Of a stretch of 64,000 bases of DNA, positions 36,548 to 46,775 are shown one piece after another (the first letter of the stretch is position 1; each line of letters starts with the position of its first letter). Source of the DNA: Sipunculus nudus (taxonomy: Eukaryota; Annelida; Sipuncula; Golfingiida; Sipunculidae); contig CM049310.1 of assembly GCA_026874595.1 (NCBI GenBank), forward strand, positions 34,101,558 through 34,165,557. Direction: 5' to 3'. The position numbers and the translations under genes were made by a program. The notes beneath the pieces are model-generated. The model worked only from the letters and a program-made list of their open reading frames with translations, did no database searches and had not been told where the DNA came from.

Positions 36548-37210
36548 GCATGCCACGCTTTTTCAGGAGGCACCTTTAGGTTTTTCTCGGATTTCGAGCT
36601 CACTGGTATGTTTAGACCATGATCAGAGCGCATGATCTTTCCGAAGAGCGTTTTTTATGCTATACTCGGTCACGCGGTTTACTCTTTCCAAAGGAAGTAA
36701 AGAATTTTTAATCCAAAGACCTCACGATTCCGCTTTCAATGCGAGGGCTTCTCAGTTTGGTCAACACTGGGGACTTGGCCACCGTTTGACGACATTTTGA
36801 TAGGTTGCAGGTATGTTGATTTCTATATATTCACACGTATATTTCCATGATATCCATTGTTTTAACACTTTTGTCATTTCAAGTTTTTTAAGTATGTTCA
36901 AGAAGCCCTATGACTTTGATACCTTGGGGGGACACATTTTTTAAAGACCCGCTGCCTGCAGATAAGAACCCATGAAACATGAAAACATTTTACCAGTTAA
37001 ACTTAAAAATGATAGGGATTCTATTAACAAGCTATGTTCTGTTATCCCTAACAAACTAGATCATGAAATCGAAGCCAACAAACCTCCGCCAGAATCTGCT
37101 TTAAAATCCTTCATGTGTTCACGTTTAGACTTTTCATGTATGAACACGGTCATGCTTCACTAACACGGGTTTACCTTGCGAGTTGAGGAACAAATATATA
37201 CGAATGGGCG
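36548..37210 (+). repeat. Diverged segmental duplication, copy B
   Basis: Second copy of 35751-36280 with an extra segment around 36960-37100. That segment contains a short ATG frame (36972-37163) of no recognised family. Confidence 0.7.
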
Positions 37211-38012
37211 GCCTCCTACACGGGGTGTAAAAAGGAATAGTCCTTTGTTATAATGGTATATAAGAGAAATTATATTGTAATGATTATGTTTACCCCTTAA
37301 CTTTAATTGGCTGTTGATTACTGTTACCCTGTACAAATGTACACAAAAACCGTACATAACTTTTGCGTTATATGCCTAGAAGCAAAACAACGAACCAAGG
37401 GTTAGGTTGTTTCTTTGCCACAGACTTACACCGAAATATATTAACCTGCCTTTGATCTTAGAGAGTAGTCATTTTTCCATTAAAACTGTTTATTTTATGA
37501 CAATCTACAAAGCTCAGGACAAACTCATAAAATACATTTGGAATATACTTTTTTTTACAATATATCTCTTTTCACTTTGACTGCCGTTCGTTTCGGGTAT
37601 TAGAGCCTTCAACGCCGTACATGTGTCTGTTAACATGCCTCAACTGTAAGGACAACTCAAAACATCGTTTTTCATTATTGGCTCATACCTTAATTTTTTA
37701 CAAAATAACTTTCATAAACTTTTACTTTGCTATAGTCATATAATTTCCTCAAATTATTTTAACAGTCGGTGACTTCCATATACAATTATTATATATATTA
37801 AATCGTCATCACTTCAGCAGTGATGATGTTATACCCATGTTGTTTATCTCACTAAAAAATCGTAACTTCTATACATAGCTGACGTCTTTTTCTAAAACAT
37901 ATTTATGTTATTTCTTGAATAGCAAAATCTGCCATTCTTTGCTTATATTATTAGGGGAGGGTAAGTAAACCTCATTAAAGCAAATTGGCCAGATTTTGAG
38001 CAAGTCTGTAAT
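37211..38012. other. Intergenic, no gene recognised
   Basis: Nothing supported. Confidence 0.5.
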
Positions 38013-38320
38013 TCAATAGCTAGGTCTGGAGCCCTCATAGTCACCAATGATCCCTGTGAAATTGAGAAAGCTGCAGTAGGTTGTTGTTGAGTTATCGCGC
38101 GCGAAAGAAAAACAGCGATCGGGCTGTGGCTGCCATATTGGTATTCTGACAGGTCAGTACTTCAATAGATCTGGAGCCCTTTTAGGTACCTATCATCCCT
38201 GTGAATTTGGGAAAGCTGCAGTGTGTTGTTGTTGAGTTATTGCGCGCGAAAGAAATGTAGCGATCGGGCTACGGAAGGAAGGACTGACACGGTGACCACT
38301 ATAGGTCACCGCTTGTCAAG
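38013..38320 (+). repeat. Two-unit tandem repeat, 145-bp period
   Basis: Both units carry GGTCTGGAGCCC or a close form, ATCCCTGTGAA, GAAAGCTGCAGT, TTGTTGTTGAGTTAT and GCGCGCGAAAG, then AGCGATCGGGCT. After the second unit the element ends with hairpins GGTGACC…GGTCACC and CGCTTGTCAAGCG. The G+C-rich words and terminal hairpins suggest a transposable-element end or 3' tail. Confidence 0.8.
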
Positions 38321-38812
38321 CGGGGCCCTAATTAAACCTTTTAATTAAAATATATAAATGATGTCGATGATGATAACAAGTAGAGAAAAGGAAAATATGT
38401 GCATTTTTGACTGAGATATCATTTATTTATAGCTATAGGGGGTAAATTAGAGTAAACCAATAGGGAAAACTTACAGAAGTTAAATATGATCAAATAATAA
38501 CAAATAGACTAATCTGTTGACTGAGACGGTGTCCAGCATGAAGAGTTCTTCAGACGTATTTATAGGGGCGTGTGTTATATGTGCGCTCAAATAATGATAT
38601 TGTTTGGTCATTCTTAAGTAGTCGTTTGCCTGAAGGTTCCGCTTGGCTTTGGTATGATTCGTTCGCTTTTGTCATGAAATCGCCCGCATTTTTAACTTTG
38701 CGTGGTTCAAATCGTTAATCCGCAGAACTTGACAGCACACTTCTCGTGTTGAAAGTATACTTTTTCGTTAATTATCAGCAGAAGCAGTGCTCGCCAACAC
38801 TGGGCGCACGAC
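38321..38812. other. Intergenic, no gene recognised
   Basis: Nothing supported. Confidence 0.5.
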
Positions 38813-39199
38813 CTATGCCTTTTTCCCATGGCAAAAGAAACCTGATCTGCCGCAATTTATGGCTTTTGTTGATGCTTTTGGGAGGTTTACATCATCAACC
38901 GCAACAATAATAGGCTCCGTCAGATTTACGTAAACATCCGTGAATTTCCCCATTCTCATTGCTTCTAAAAATCGTCTTTGATGCAGCTTGGCTGGGATTC
39001 CTGTAAGAGGCGTACCGCTAACAATGTAATGTACGACACCCATAATAGGTCCGCTTGATATCAATCTTGTATTAATGGTAGATCATCGAGATAAGGTTAG
39101 CATTCGTGGGGTATAAAATACTTCAGGGTCTCCAGCCACAGCGTATAAATCTGCTTTAATGTTGTATTGTTCCTCAAGAAAAGTAGCCGTTAACACCGC
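38813..39199 (-). pseudogene. Broken unidentified coding sequence
   Basis: A minus-strand frame is open from 39199 to a stop at 38813-38815, except for one TGA at about 39083-39085. The upstream part reads YNIKADLYAVAGDPEVFYTP and the downstream part reads GVVHYIVSGTPLTGIPAK, then MRMGKFTDVYVNLTEP. The amino-acid mix (balanced hydrophobic and charged, PEVFYTP, TGIPAK, VAVDDVNLP) is unlike random translations in this window. I do not recognise the family. No start codon, splice site or partner frame was identified. A decayed gene, a captured viral or transposon gene, or one exon of a cellular gene are all possible. Confidence 0.35.
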
Positions 39200-40598
39200 T
39201 TACTGATTATTTTCTCGGACTGTCCTTTACATATGTTGAGTGTATAAATAGAAGGTGGTTTACGCGAACTAATTTAAAATGTTAATTAGTCCTTTACCGC
39301 ATTTTATATCATTTAATTGATTGGTTTTGCCGCTCAACATCAACCCGATCTCTTGACCTGCATGGACCGAGTGAGCAACCTATAAAACACTAGAATCCAT
39401 TAGGTTTGTTGATAATAAGATATTCCACTCTTTTCGCTGTAGCACTGGGGTAAGAGCTAGGGCTCGTGCTTAAGTCATAATGATAGCTTTACATGCACAA
39501 TTGCATTTACTTCAACTGATTAATATATGAAAATATAATATCTGAGATGAGTTTTCTTAAGAGAAGCGATATTTTTGTAAAAAAAAAAAATTGTAATGTT
39601 TCTATAAAATGTAATATCAAGAAACCACTAAATTCGTTAATGGGATTAGTAAAAAGCCGGCTTTGATAAAGATTTTAATTGTTATAGTTTTTTCATGTTT
39701 TACATTTCTAAACTTTCAAATTAGAATGTGCATAATCTCAGTATTACTCTCACTTCGTATAGATGCGTATGCCCTTTCTACATAGGGAGTTGTATGGGCC
39801 TTTATATATAAATATAATCTTTAGGCTTGACTTCGGTATCTTTTGCTCTTTGGTTCACATCCTTTGAACCTCAACATTGATTTTTTTTAATTACTTATAG
39901 GACGATGTTTGTTGGTCAACATGTAGAGCTAAATTAGCACTCTTTAACAATATCATTTCTTGATAGTCAGCGAGGTGTCAGATTCTAAAGAAATCTTCAG
40001 CTTGATAAACTACGGCGGGTGATAACAGTTAATGATCCAACATCATTCGGCTGGATCTCCATCAAGGTAGCATGATCAGTTTATTTAACTATGTTATTTT
40101 TTAACCAAAAGTTCTCCCAACATACAACATAGACGGAACTTCGGATATATTTTAATTGCAAACTAGCATGTTACTGGGGAAATAACCGGAAAGTCTAAGC
40201 TAACAGTGGTAGCTAGTTTCCTTACGGTTTCAGATAACGCAAATTGGTTAATTGCGAAATATAGAAAAAGAAAGATAACTTCATCTCAGCTTATCTATGT
40301 AGTGCTGTGTGTCTATTGGATCTGTCCCTCGGGGAAAATAACTTTACAGGGAACCAAAAGATCTAACTTGAAATTACGGTTCATCATTTATTTTGATATC
40401 ACAACAGATTATGACATATCTAGCTGATTTTATTCCATGAGGTGTGGCCAAATCATTGAACTCAACGGTTTTTTTCTGTCATATATAGTTCCCTCTTCAG
40501 ACACGCCTCGGGCATTGCAGGGATCTATCTCTGATAAAAGCGGATCTGAAACGTAGTCACTTCGAAGCGAAGGAAAAGACAAATGTTTGTTTAAAAAC
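39200..40598. other. Intergenic, no gene recognised
   Basis: Small non-ATG frames only. Confidence 0.5.
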
Positions 40599-41103
40599 TC
40601 ATGGGTTCTTCAGGTGACGTTGGAGGCATTCAACTGTTGGAATGCATCTCCCCTGTGGCCACACCAGGGAAATGTCTGTCTTGGTCTTGCAGTGCCGGAA
40701 ACGAAATTCGCCAGTGTATCGATCGAGCTCGGCAAATTGAAAACTCTGCCCCGTTTGAACTCGGTCTGTGGGAAACCCATTCTGGACAAGCAGGGTAATA
40801 TTCCAGTAATGAATAAAGACAGAAGATGTGATGTGCTGGTTTGATAGAATGGTGTATGTACCCAACCACGGATTCTTAGATGAACGTCCTAACCCCCAGA
40901 GTTCAGAAGGTTGGTTCATGTGTGGACCGATTATTATTACGCGGAATCCGGTGAGAATTCAACATCTAATCACTCATGACAGATTCATTGGCCCCAGAGT
41001 CCAACTCATTCTGAACTGTTCACCTACAATGAGAGCGGATTTCGGTAATAATAAGCTTTTCAGTAGCTTGGTCATTGTCAGTGCGGTACTAGGACACTCT
41101 TGA
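40599..41103. other. GC-elevated block open in several frames
   Basis: Near 50% G+C. The minus-strand frame 40599-40919 (about 106 codons) overlaps plus-strand frames at 40587-40844, 40601-40798 and 40828-41103. The minus frame includes FIHYWNITLLVQNGFPTDRV and PQGRCIPTVECL. One of these may be a real exon or old element, but no domain decides the strand. Confidence 0.2.
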
Positions 41104-42559
41104 GGGTTGACACAACCCGGATTGGATGCAGACTGTGACTGATTGAGGGCACTTCCTCGGGAGATGACTACGGGCCGTTTGTCATATAAAACAACAAGAA
41201 CAATGTTTAAAGGATATTGTGATGCCCCCTCAACTGATTATTATTTGTTCCAAGACCCTTTTGCCTCTATTTGCTGGGTTTCGGATATGCCAGTTTGTTT
41301 TTTAAGTTTATGTCTGCATGTCGTTTGGAACTTTACGTAATGCTGCTGACAACATTTTCTTAGGGTCATGGTCCGTGTCAGCAGGAGGTTTACAATGAAT
41401 ACTATCGCAGTCTAGGTCTATTACATCAGTTGTCCTAATTATAAGGCAGGACAAAACTGAGTTTATCGTGCATTATATTTTTTAAATACAAATAAATTGC
41501 GCGGCCTCACTGCGCAATGGGTACAGCTTTGTATAATATATATATTAGTACCTCAAATTTCAAGCAATCCATGTGACTATCAAGCGAGAGATCGATTGGT
41601 GGTTATGGATTATTTTTTATACAGAATGGGAAACTTTTACAACTGCTAATTAAATTTGAAGAACTTGCTTGCCTAATTATGTTTACAATTTTTATGTTTA
41701 TAGAAATATTTTTTTTATTAAGGAGAATACATAAGTCGATGTGTGTCAATCATGGCATTCGCTCGGTTACGCTTCGCGATTGTCATGTATGATATCTGTC
41801 ATGTAAAATCTTACGTGATGCATAACATTTCACTGGGGTATAACCAATACGTAAAAACTTTAAATAACTAGAAATGTGCGTTCTAATGACTGCAAGTCTA
41901 CGCTATTCACTTACTCCGCTCATTTTTCCAGGTTCATTCGTGCATAAAAGACTGTGCATTAGTTAATATTCCATGATCACGTGTCATGATCCGGATCATG
42001 TGCCGGATCCATACCAAATTCTAATCGATTCTTCATTGGACCACTACCAAAATGCCCAGTAAATTTCATGAGATTCCTTTCATGAGATTCCGTTCATGAT
42101 TACGCGAGGTATGTTGTGAATAAACACACACACACGAACAGGAATGAACGCATACCCTCCTTGTGGAGGAAACGCTCCTAATACAGATGATGCAATGAGG
42201 TTAGTTTGTCAATTTTAATGTCCTAAGACTTATAAAAGAAAACATAATTTTATATTAAGAAATAAACTGCAGGTAGTATTTATATAGACATAAAACACTC
42301 GCATTATGTTACTTGTATTTTTTTTAATGCAAGGGCCTATACCATTTGTAATGCTCTATTGCTTGAGGGAGACCTGGTGTATTGCCGAGAATTTATAAGT
42401 CAGAGATTACTGATATTTAATCCTGTTAGAAATAAATATGTTTCGAGAGGAGCAGTGGCCGATCGTCTGCCTGGTTTAGCGATTTCGAATAACCTTCGCT
42501 ACAGATAACCGGGGAATAATCTGAAATCTATTTCGGATTATACCACGGTAGTTCAGAAC
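41104..42559. other. Intergenic with palindromes
   Basis: Contains the palindrome at 41985-42000 and a 14-bp doublet CATGAGATTCC at 42067 and 42081. No gene recognised. Confidence 0.5.
41985..42000. repeat. Perfect 16-bp palindrome
   Basis: CATGATCCGGATCATG, with partial echoes on either side (CATGATCACGTG upstream, GTGCCGGATCC downstream). Confidence 0.9.
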
Positions 42560-42622
42560 TGGACTGTTCGGGTCCTTTTTATAATCTGATAGTCTTGCCC
42601 CGTCGGGGCCCCGAACAGTCCA
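42560..42622. repeat. Hairpin, 13-bp perfect arms
   Basis: TGGACTGTTCGGG (42560-42572) pairs exactly with 42610-42622 across a 37-nt loop. It could be a short foldback element. Confidence 0.9.
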
Positions 42623-42676
42623 TTTCTTGACTTATACACTTATACAACGGTAACTTGATAATCATTCCAATTAATG

Positions 42677-42693
42677 CCCCCCCCCCCCCCCCC
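42677..42693 (+). repeat. Poly-C tract (17 C)
   Basis: Uninterrupted C-run 55 bp after the hairpin. Confidence 0.95.
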
Positions 42694-43981
42694 GTCTCAG
42701 AAACAATGTTTAACTTACGCCTATGTAGATATTTATGAACCCGACTGAAGTTATCTAGCAACAGAACTACACTAACCGTTGACCTTTCATATCACCCTAT
42801 CATATCAGTTTGATCAGCGAGAGGGTAGTGGGGGTAATCTTGAGAGTAGAGGGATAAATAGAAATGAGGTCCAGGCTTCTCCATGGGGTAACTTGAAATC
42901 GATGTCAGATTACCTAGAGTAGCGTGGAGAGCTTGGGGTAACTGAAGTCTTTACAGCGGGCTTCCCGTTATTCTTAATTTTACCAGTGTAACTACTGGAC
43001 CCTGACCTCCTTCCCGACATACACGCTTGCAAATTGTAAAACAGCATCTTAGATTTTGTGATTTGTTTATCAGAAACCCACATGCCTCCGGCTGAATACT
43101 CTATGATAAAACAGTCAATTATGACCACAGCACTTTTGAATTTGAAATCATGTTTTAATGAATTAGGAATGTTAGAAATTATAACCTCCTTTTCTCGCCA
43201 GACAACCATACTTTCAAAACAAAAAAGTCTATGCATAGACCTTGATTCCGATAAAAAAAAATGTAATGCTAAATCTTTGCTAAAGTAGGCCATTCTTATT
43301 TCCATTTAAAGTAATAAAACCTGGTGGAACAAGTAAGACAACTATGCCAAGCCTGTAAACCTGAGCTGATGACTAATGATATCCTTACAAATATGGATGA
43401 AACAGAATGTGTTATATTCAGATTAGAAAAATATAATGTGCCCATTATTCAAGCGTCTTATCTTGCGCCAGGGAACTTTGAAATCTTGTGTAGTGTTATC
43501 AACTGAGATCCTTTGATCTTTTGTCTTTCTGAACATCCAACAACAAACCTACAGCGGTCCACGATTTAATCAACAGTTTTGTTTTATCTCTGTATGAGCG
43601 TGGCTTAATGTTGTTCAAACGGAGATTGGATATAAGGGGGTTCTTCTGGTTTCTGCAGCCTCACATCCTCATTTATAACAACTGTCCCAGCGCAAAACAT
43701 GCGAAAGAAGAAAGTTGCAGTACCGTGTTCACATCGCAGCGTGTTATCTATGAATGCCGAAAGACTCCTGTGAAATGAAACAGGCCTCACGGTTCGAATT
43801 ATTTACTCCAAAAAGTAAACGTTGCCCAAACTGGCATTTATTACGACCTGTACATGTGCATTGACAGTGGTGAATATTCACTGGAAGGCGTACTGTAGGT
43901 CATGACGACTCAATCGTCACGATTTCCCTTATTGTGTTTTACAGGCCTAGGTTGCAACATGACAGTTGTAATTTCAGTTAA
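42694..43981. other. Intergenic with GGGGTAA repeats and overlapping weak frames
   Basis: Motifs GGGGGTAATCTT, GGGGTAACTTG, TCAGATTACC and GGGGTAACTG lie within 42826-42945, related to those at 27.45-27.8 kb. An ATG-initiated 131-codon minus frame (42910-43305) lies opposite a plus frame reading NSILDFVICLSETHM. The latter is reminiscent of the LINE endonuclease IICLSET motif, but nothing else of that domain follows. Confidence 0.35.
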
Positions 43982-44169
43982 GCCTCGGTCACAACCGGGA
44001 TACGGTCGCCGTACGGCGAGTGTTTCGGGCTATTCCGTGCGGAAGACGCACGCACGGTTTGCCGTGCGTTTTTCAAAGGCCGCAGGGAATCTGCAACGAC
44101 CGTAACTGACTTTAGCGCAAGCGCTTAATTTGATGCGGCGGCCGTGCGCCAGACAGCCACCTGTTACGA

Positions 44170-44425
44170 CCCATAATGTAATAACCGGCCCATAATGTAA
44201 TAATGACCCACATTGTAATAAAAAGACCCATAATGTAATAATCATACCCTGCCCATATTGTAATAAAACTGGCCTATACTGTGATAACGGCCCATAATGT
44301 AAAAAAAATGGCCCATATTGTAATAACGGCCCATATTGTAATAAAAACGACCCATATTGTAATAATCATACCCTACCCATATTGTAATAAACGGGAAGTT
44401 GGAAAAACAACCCATATTGTAATAA
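44170..44425 (+). repeat. Left arm array, 12 copies of CCCATAATGTAATAA
   Basis: Twelve copies or near-copies, in two flavours (CCCATAATG and CCCATATTG), separated by 2-25 bp. A higher-order unit including AATCATACCCT[G/A]CCCATATTG occurs twice. Confidence 0.95.
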
Positions 44426-44902
44426 CATATTTTTAAATCAAAAATGAATCCCAAATCTAACAGGCGATATGTCGTTTGAGAATACCTTCTAAAATGACAG
44501 CCATTTTGGTTACTCATTGGTATATTGGTCCAATGCAGTCATAATGGAAATCCAGTGATACAGTCAACATTTATGCTGTCTACGTATATTTAATCATAAT
44601 CTTCTAACCTACATTTTTTTTACAATATTGGCCTTTTTGCCCATTTTAGCCCCCACCATGCTGATAACAGTAAAGGTGAGGCAAAGTCATTACAATGTTA
44701 CATAGTAAATAGCAATGTAGCATATGACTGACAAAGTATCTGGGGATCAAACTTTACACCTTCCCTTTTCCCACGCATTTATTATTACCGATCATTTGCT
44801 GCTGTGAGAGGTGGAGGTAGGGCAGGGGTAGCGGGCTAGGGTGGAGAATGCTGAGGGAAGCTTCCCTTGCGATCGCTCGGTGATTGCAAACTTCTGGTTT
44901 TT

Positions 44903-44977
44903 CATGGATTGTACAAACAGTTGTAATAATTACTGGGAGGCACTCTCCATGGCTCAGATGGTGGCGTTCGGTAGTCT
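44903..44977 (+). mobile_element. SINE-like fragment inside the foldback interior
   Basis: Matches 51286-51359 from CATGGATTG through GTTCGGTAGTCT, including CCATGGCTCAGATGGTGGCG. It is also related to the head at 18806. Confidence 0.6.
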
Positions 44978-45114
44978 TTATAGGTCTTTATAGTTGTTTG
45001 TCGATTCTTTAGGTAGACATAATCCTGTCACCCTGTTCGATTTAAAAAAAAAAGTGTTTTACCCTACTGAGTTAAACCTTCTCTGTAGGATGGTTCCGAG
45101 TTTGAAGGAATAAG

Positions 45115-45115
45115 G

Positions 45116-45152
<37 letters not shown>

Positions 45153-45153
45153 A
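45115..45153 (+). repeat. (TA)n(GT)n microsatellite
   Basis: TA 45115-45130 passes directly into GT 45131-45153. Confidence 0.97.
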
Positions 45154-45480
45154 TTGTGGATGTTATCGCTTTTTTAACTTATCTTAACCTGTTTGTACAT
45201 CTGTATAAATATATCTCGGTTTGAAATACGTGACAGGGCACACGCTTAGTGTCATTTATATAATATCCTGGTGTCAGGTAACTACCGCACCTGCGGGTCC
45301 AGGGTGTGTAATAATCCCCATTACTGAGTCATAACATGGAGGAACTCGCCAAATTTTGCATTCGTTTGTGATACAAACGTGATACACGGCTGTGGGGCAC
45401 AGTCTTCGAATTATGCAGAGCGCTCACCCTGGATGGGGGCCGACCATGAAAAATCTCACCGCTCCTCGGCTGGGCCCCGG

Positions 45481-45483
<3 letters not shown>

Positions 45484-45562
<79 letters not shown>
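45484..45562 (+). repeat. (TA)n microsatellite, about 79 bp
   Basis: One TTT interruption near 45533. Confidence 0.97.
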
Positions 45563-45567
<5 letters not shown>

Positions 45568-45806
45568 GTTTAAATACTTTATCATCCTATTTAATCAAAA
45601 GGATAAACAAGAATCATGGCCAATTTCGCTCGTGTTAGCTTGGTCACCGTTTTAAACAGATAGTCATTATGTAATCCAGTGGTTTTTCATACTTGTTTGT
45701 TCACTTACACATTCGTGTCATGAGAATTCAATATTTGAATTGTATTAGTTAATTTTCATGAGATTTGAGTTATAAAATAATTGGCCGTTTTACCCACCTA
45801 CGATTT

Positions 45807-45975
45807 TATTACAATATGGACTGTTTTACCCACTTGCGATTTTATTACAATATGGGCTGGGTATGGCTATTACAATATGGGCCGTTTTTTATTACATTAT
45901 GGGCCATTAATGCATTATCGATCGTTTTTATTACAATATGGGCCGTTATTACATTATGGGCCGGTTATTACATTA
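45807..45975 (-). repeat. Right arm array, inverted copies of the 15-bp motif
   Basis: Six clear copies of TTATTACAATATGGG or TTATTACATTATGGG and one partial, i.e. the left-arm motif on the other strand. The left-arm higher-order word appears once here as TATGGGCTGGGTATGG. Confidence 0.95.
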
Positions 45976-46307
45976 TTACACCACCTATTATACGGGCTCC
46001 GTACGGGCACCGTACAGTAGACGTACGAATGTCGTAGGATACCCGTGCGGTTGTTGACGCCTACTCGGTTACCCGAGAGACGTACGAGAGGGGTACCTGC
46101 GAGTGACGTAAGCGGTCTTTGCGGTTTCCGCGAGTCAGCTTGCGGCATCCGCAGGGTAAGCTATCTTTCCGGTGCGAAGGCCGTAAGAATGAGGAACACC
46201 CCATGCTGTTCCCGCACGTCGGCCGCATATGTATTCCTGCGGTTTCAAAAACCGAACGGTGATCTACGTTTTGCGGTTGCCGCAGCGGGCTGTGACCGAG
46301 GTTTTAA

Positions 46308-46465
46308 CGTAACGTCAAGATTGCCTGCGATCACTCACAAGCTGCCAAATGTTACAAATGCCTGTGATACACGTCGAACACGTTCAGTCCTCCGCGATTT
46401 TTTTACAGATTTCTGGAAATTATCAAAAAACAGTCTTATGCGTACATATTACAGAAAGTGGGTAA
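46308..46465. other. Spacer between foldback element and MITE
   Basis: No independent feature; the plus frame 46045-46479 runs through the G+C-rich arm into this spacer and is not a gene. Confidence 0.5.
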
Positions 46466-46772
46466 GGCCAAAAAAATAAAAGGGTATGGTTCTCAGGCAC
46501 TTTTTTTCAGAAATCAATGCGGGCGGGCGGAATTCTATTTTTGACCTTTTTTTGTATGTTTCGATAAAATTTCATATGATCAGGGAAAAGCATGTAAATG
46601 ACAGGTTTTTTCTTGCTAAACAGGTAAAAGCACTACATAACAAAGGAAATCGTATCGAAGTTGTATTATTTTATCATTTTGAATGATAAAATCAAAATAA
46701 AAATGTTTGATGCGGGGGGTTAAAATTGACGCGGGCGGTGCCTGAGAACCATACCTTTAATTTTTTTTGGCC
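46466..46772. mobile_element. Harbinger-type MITE, 307 bp
   Basis: Terminal inverted repeats of 35 bp (46466-46500 and 46738-46772) begin GGCCAAAAAAA and share TATGGTTCTCAGGCAC exactly, with about four mismatches in the A-rich part. Both ends are flanked by TAA (46463-46465 and 46773-46775). GG-C termini with a TWA target duplication are diagnostic of PIF/Harbinger elements. The interior is A+T-rich with GCGGGCGG beside each arm and no transposase. Confidence 0.85.
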
Positions 46773-46775
46773 TAA

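Larger units (their letters stand above)
43982..46303. mobile_element. TTAA-flanked foldback-like element
   Basis: Both ends carry a 12-bp inverted repeat, [G/A]CCTCGGTCACA at 43982 and TGTGACCGAGGT ending 46303, each bounded by TTAA (43978-43981 and 46304-46307). Inside each terminus is a G+C-rich zone full of CGTACGG/CCGTACGG words (43982-44169 and 45976-46303). Inside those are opposed arrays of a 15-bp motif: CCCATAATGTAATAA on the left, its reverse complement on the right. The interior (44426-45806) holds a SINE-like fragment and TA/GT microsatellites and no transposase. The symmetry fits one foldback-type non-autonomous element that used TTAA targets, as piggyBac-like elements do. Two opposed insertions of one family are the alternative. 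Confidence 0.65.

Noticed and set aside
42910-43305. 131-codon ATG-initiated minus-strand frame and the opposite plus frame with an ICLSETH word resembling a LINE endonuclease
   Set aside because: Only one short word matches; no further endonuclease or reverse-transcriptase motif follows and both strands are open, so no assignment is possible.
45379-45655. Tyr-Ile repeat frames
   Set aside because: Translation of a (TA)n microsatellite.
46045-46479. 144-codon plus-strand frame, longest in the window
   Set aside because: It starts at GTG, lies in the G+C-rich right arm of the foldback element where stops are rare, and shows no domain.
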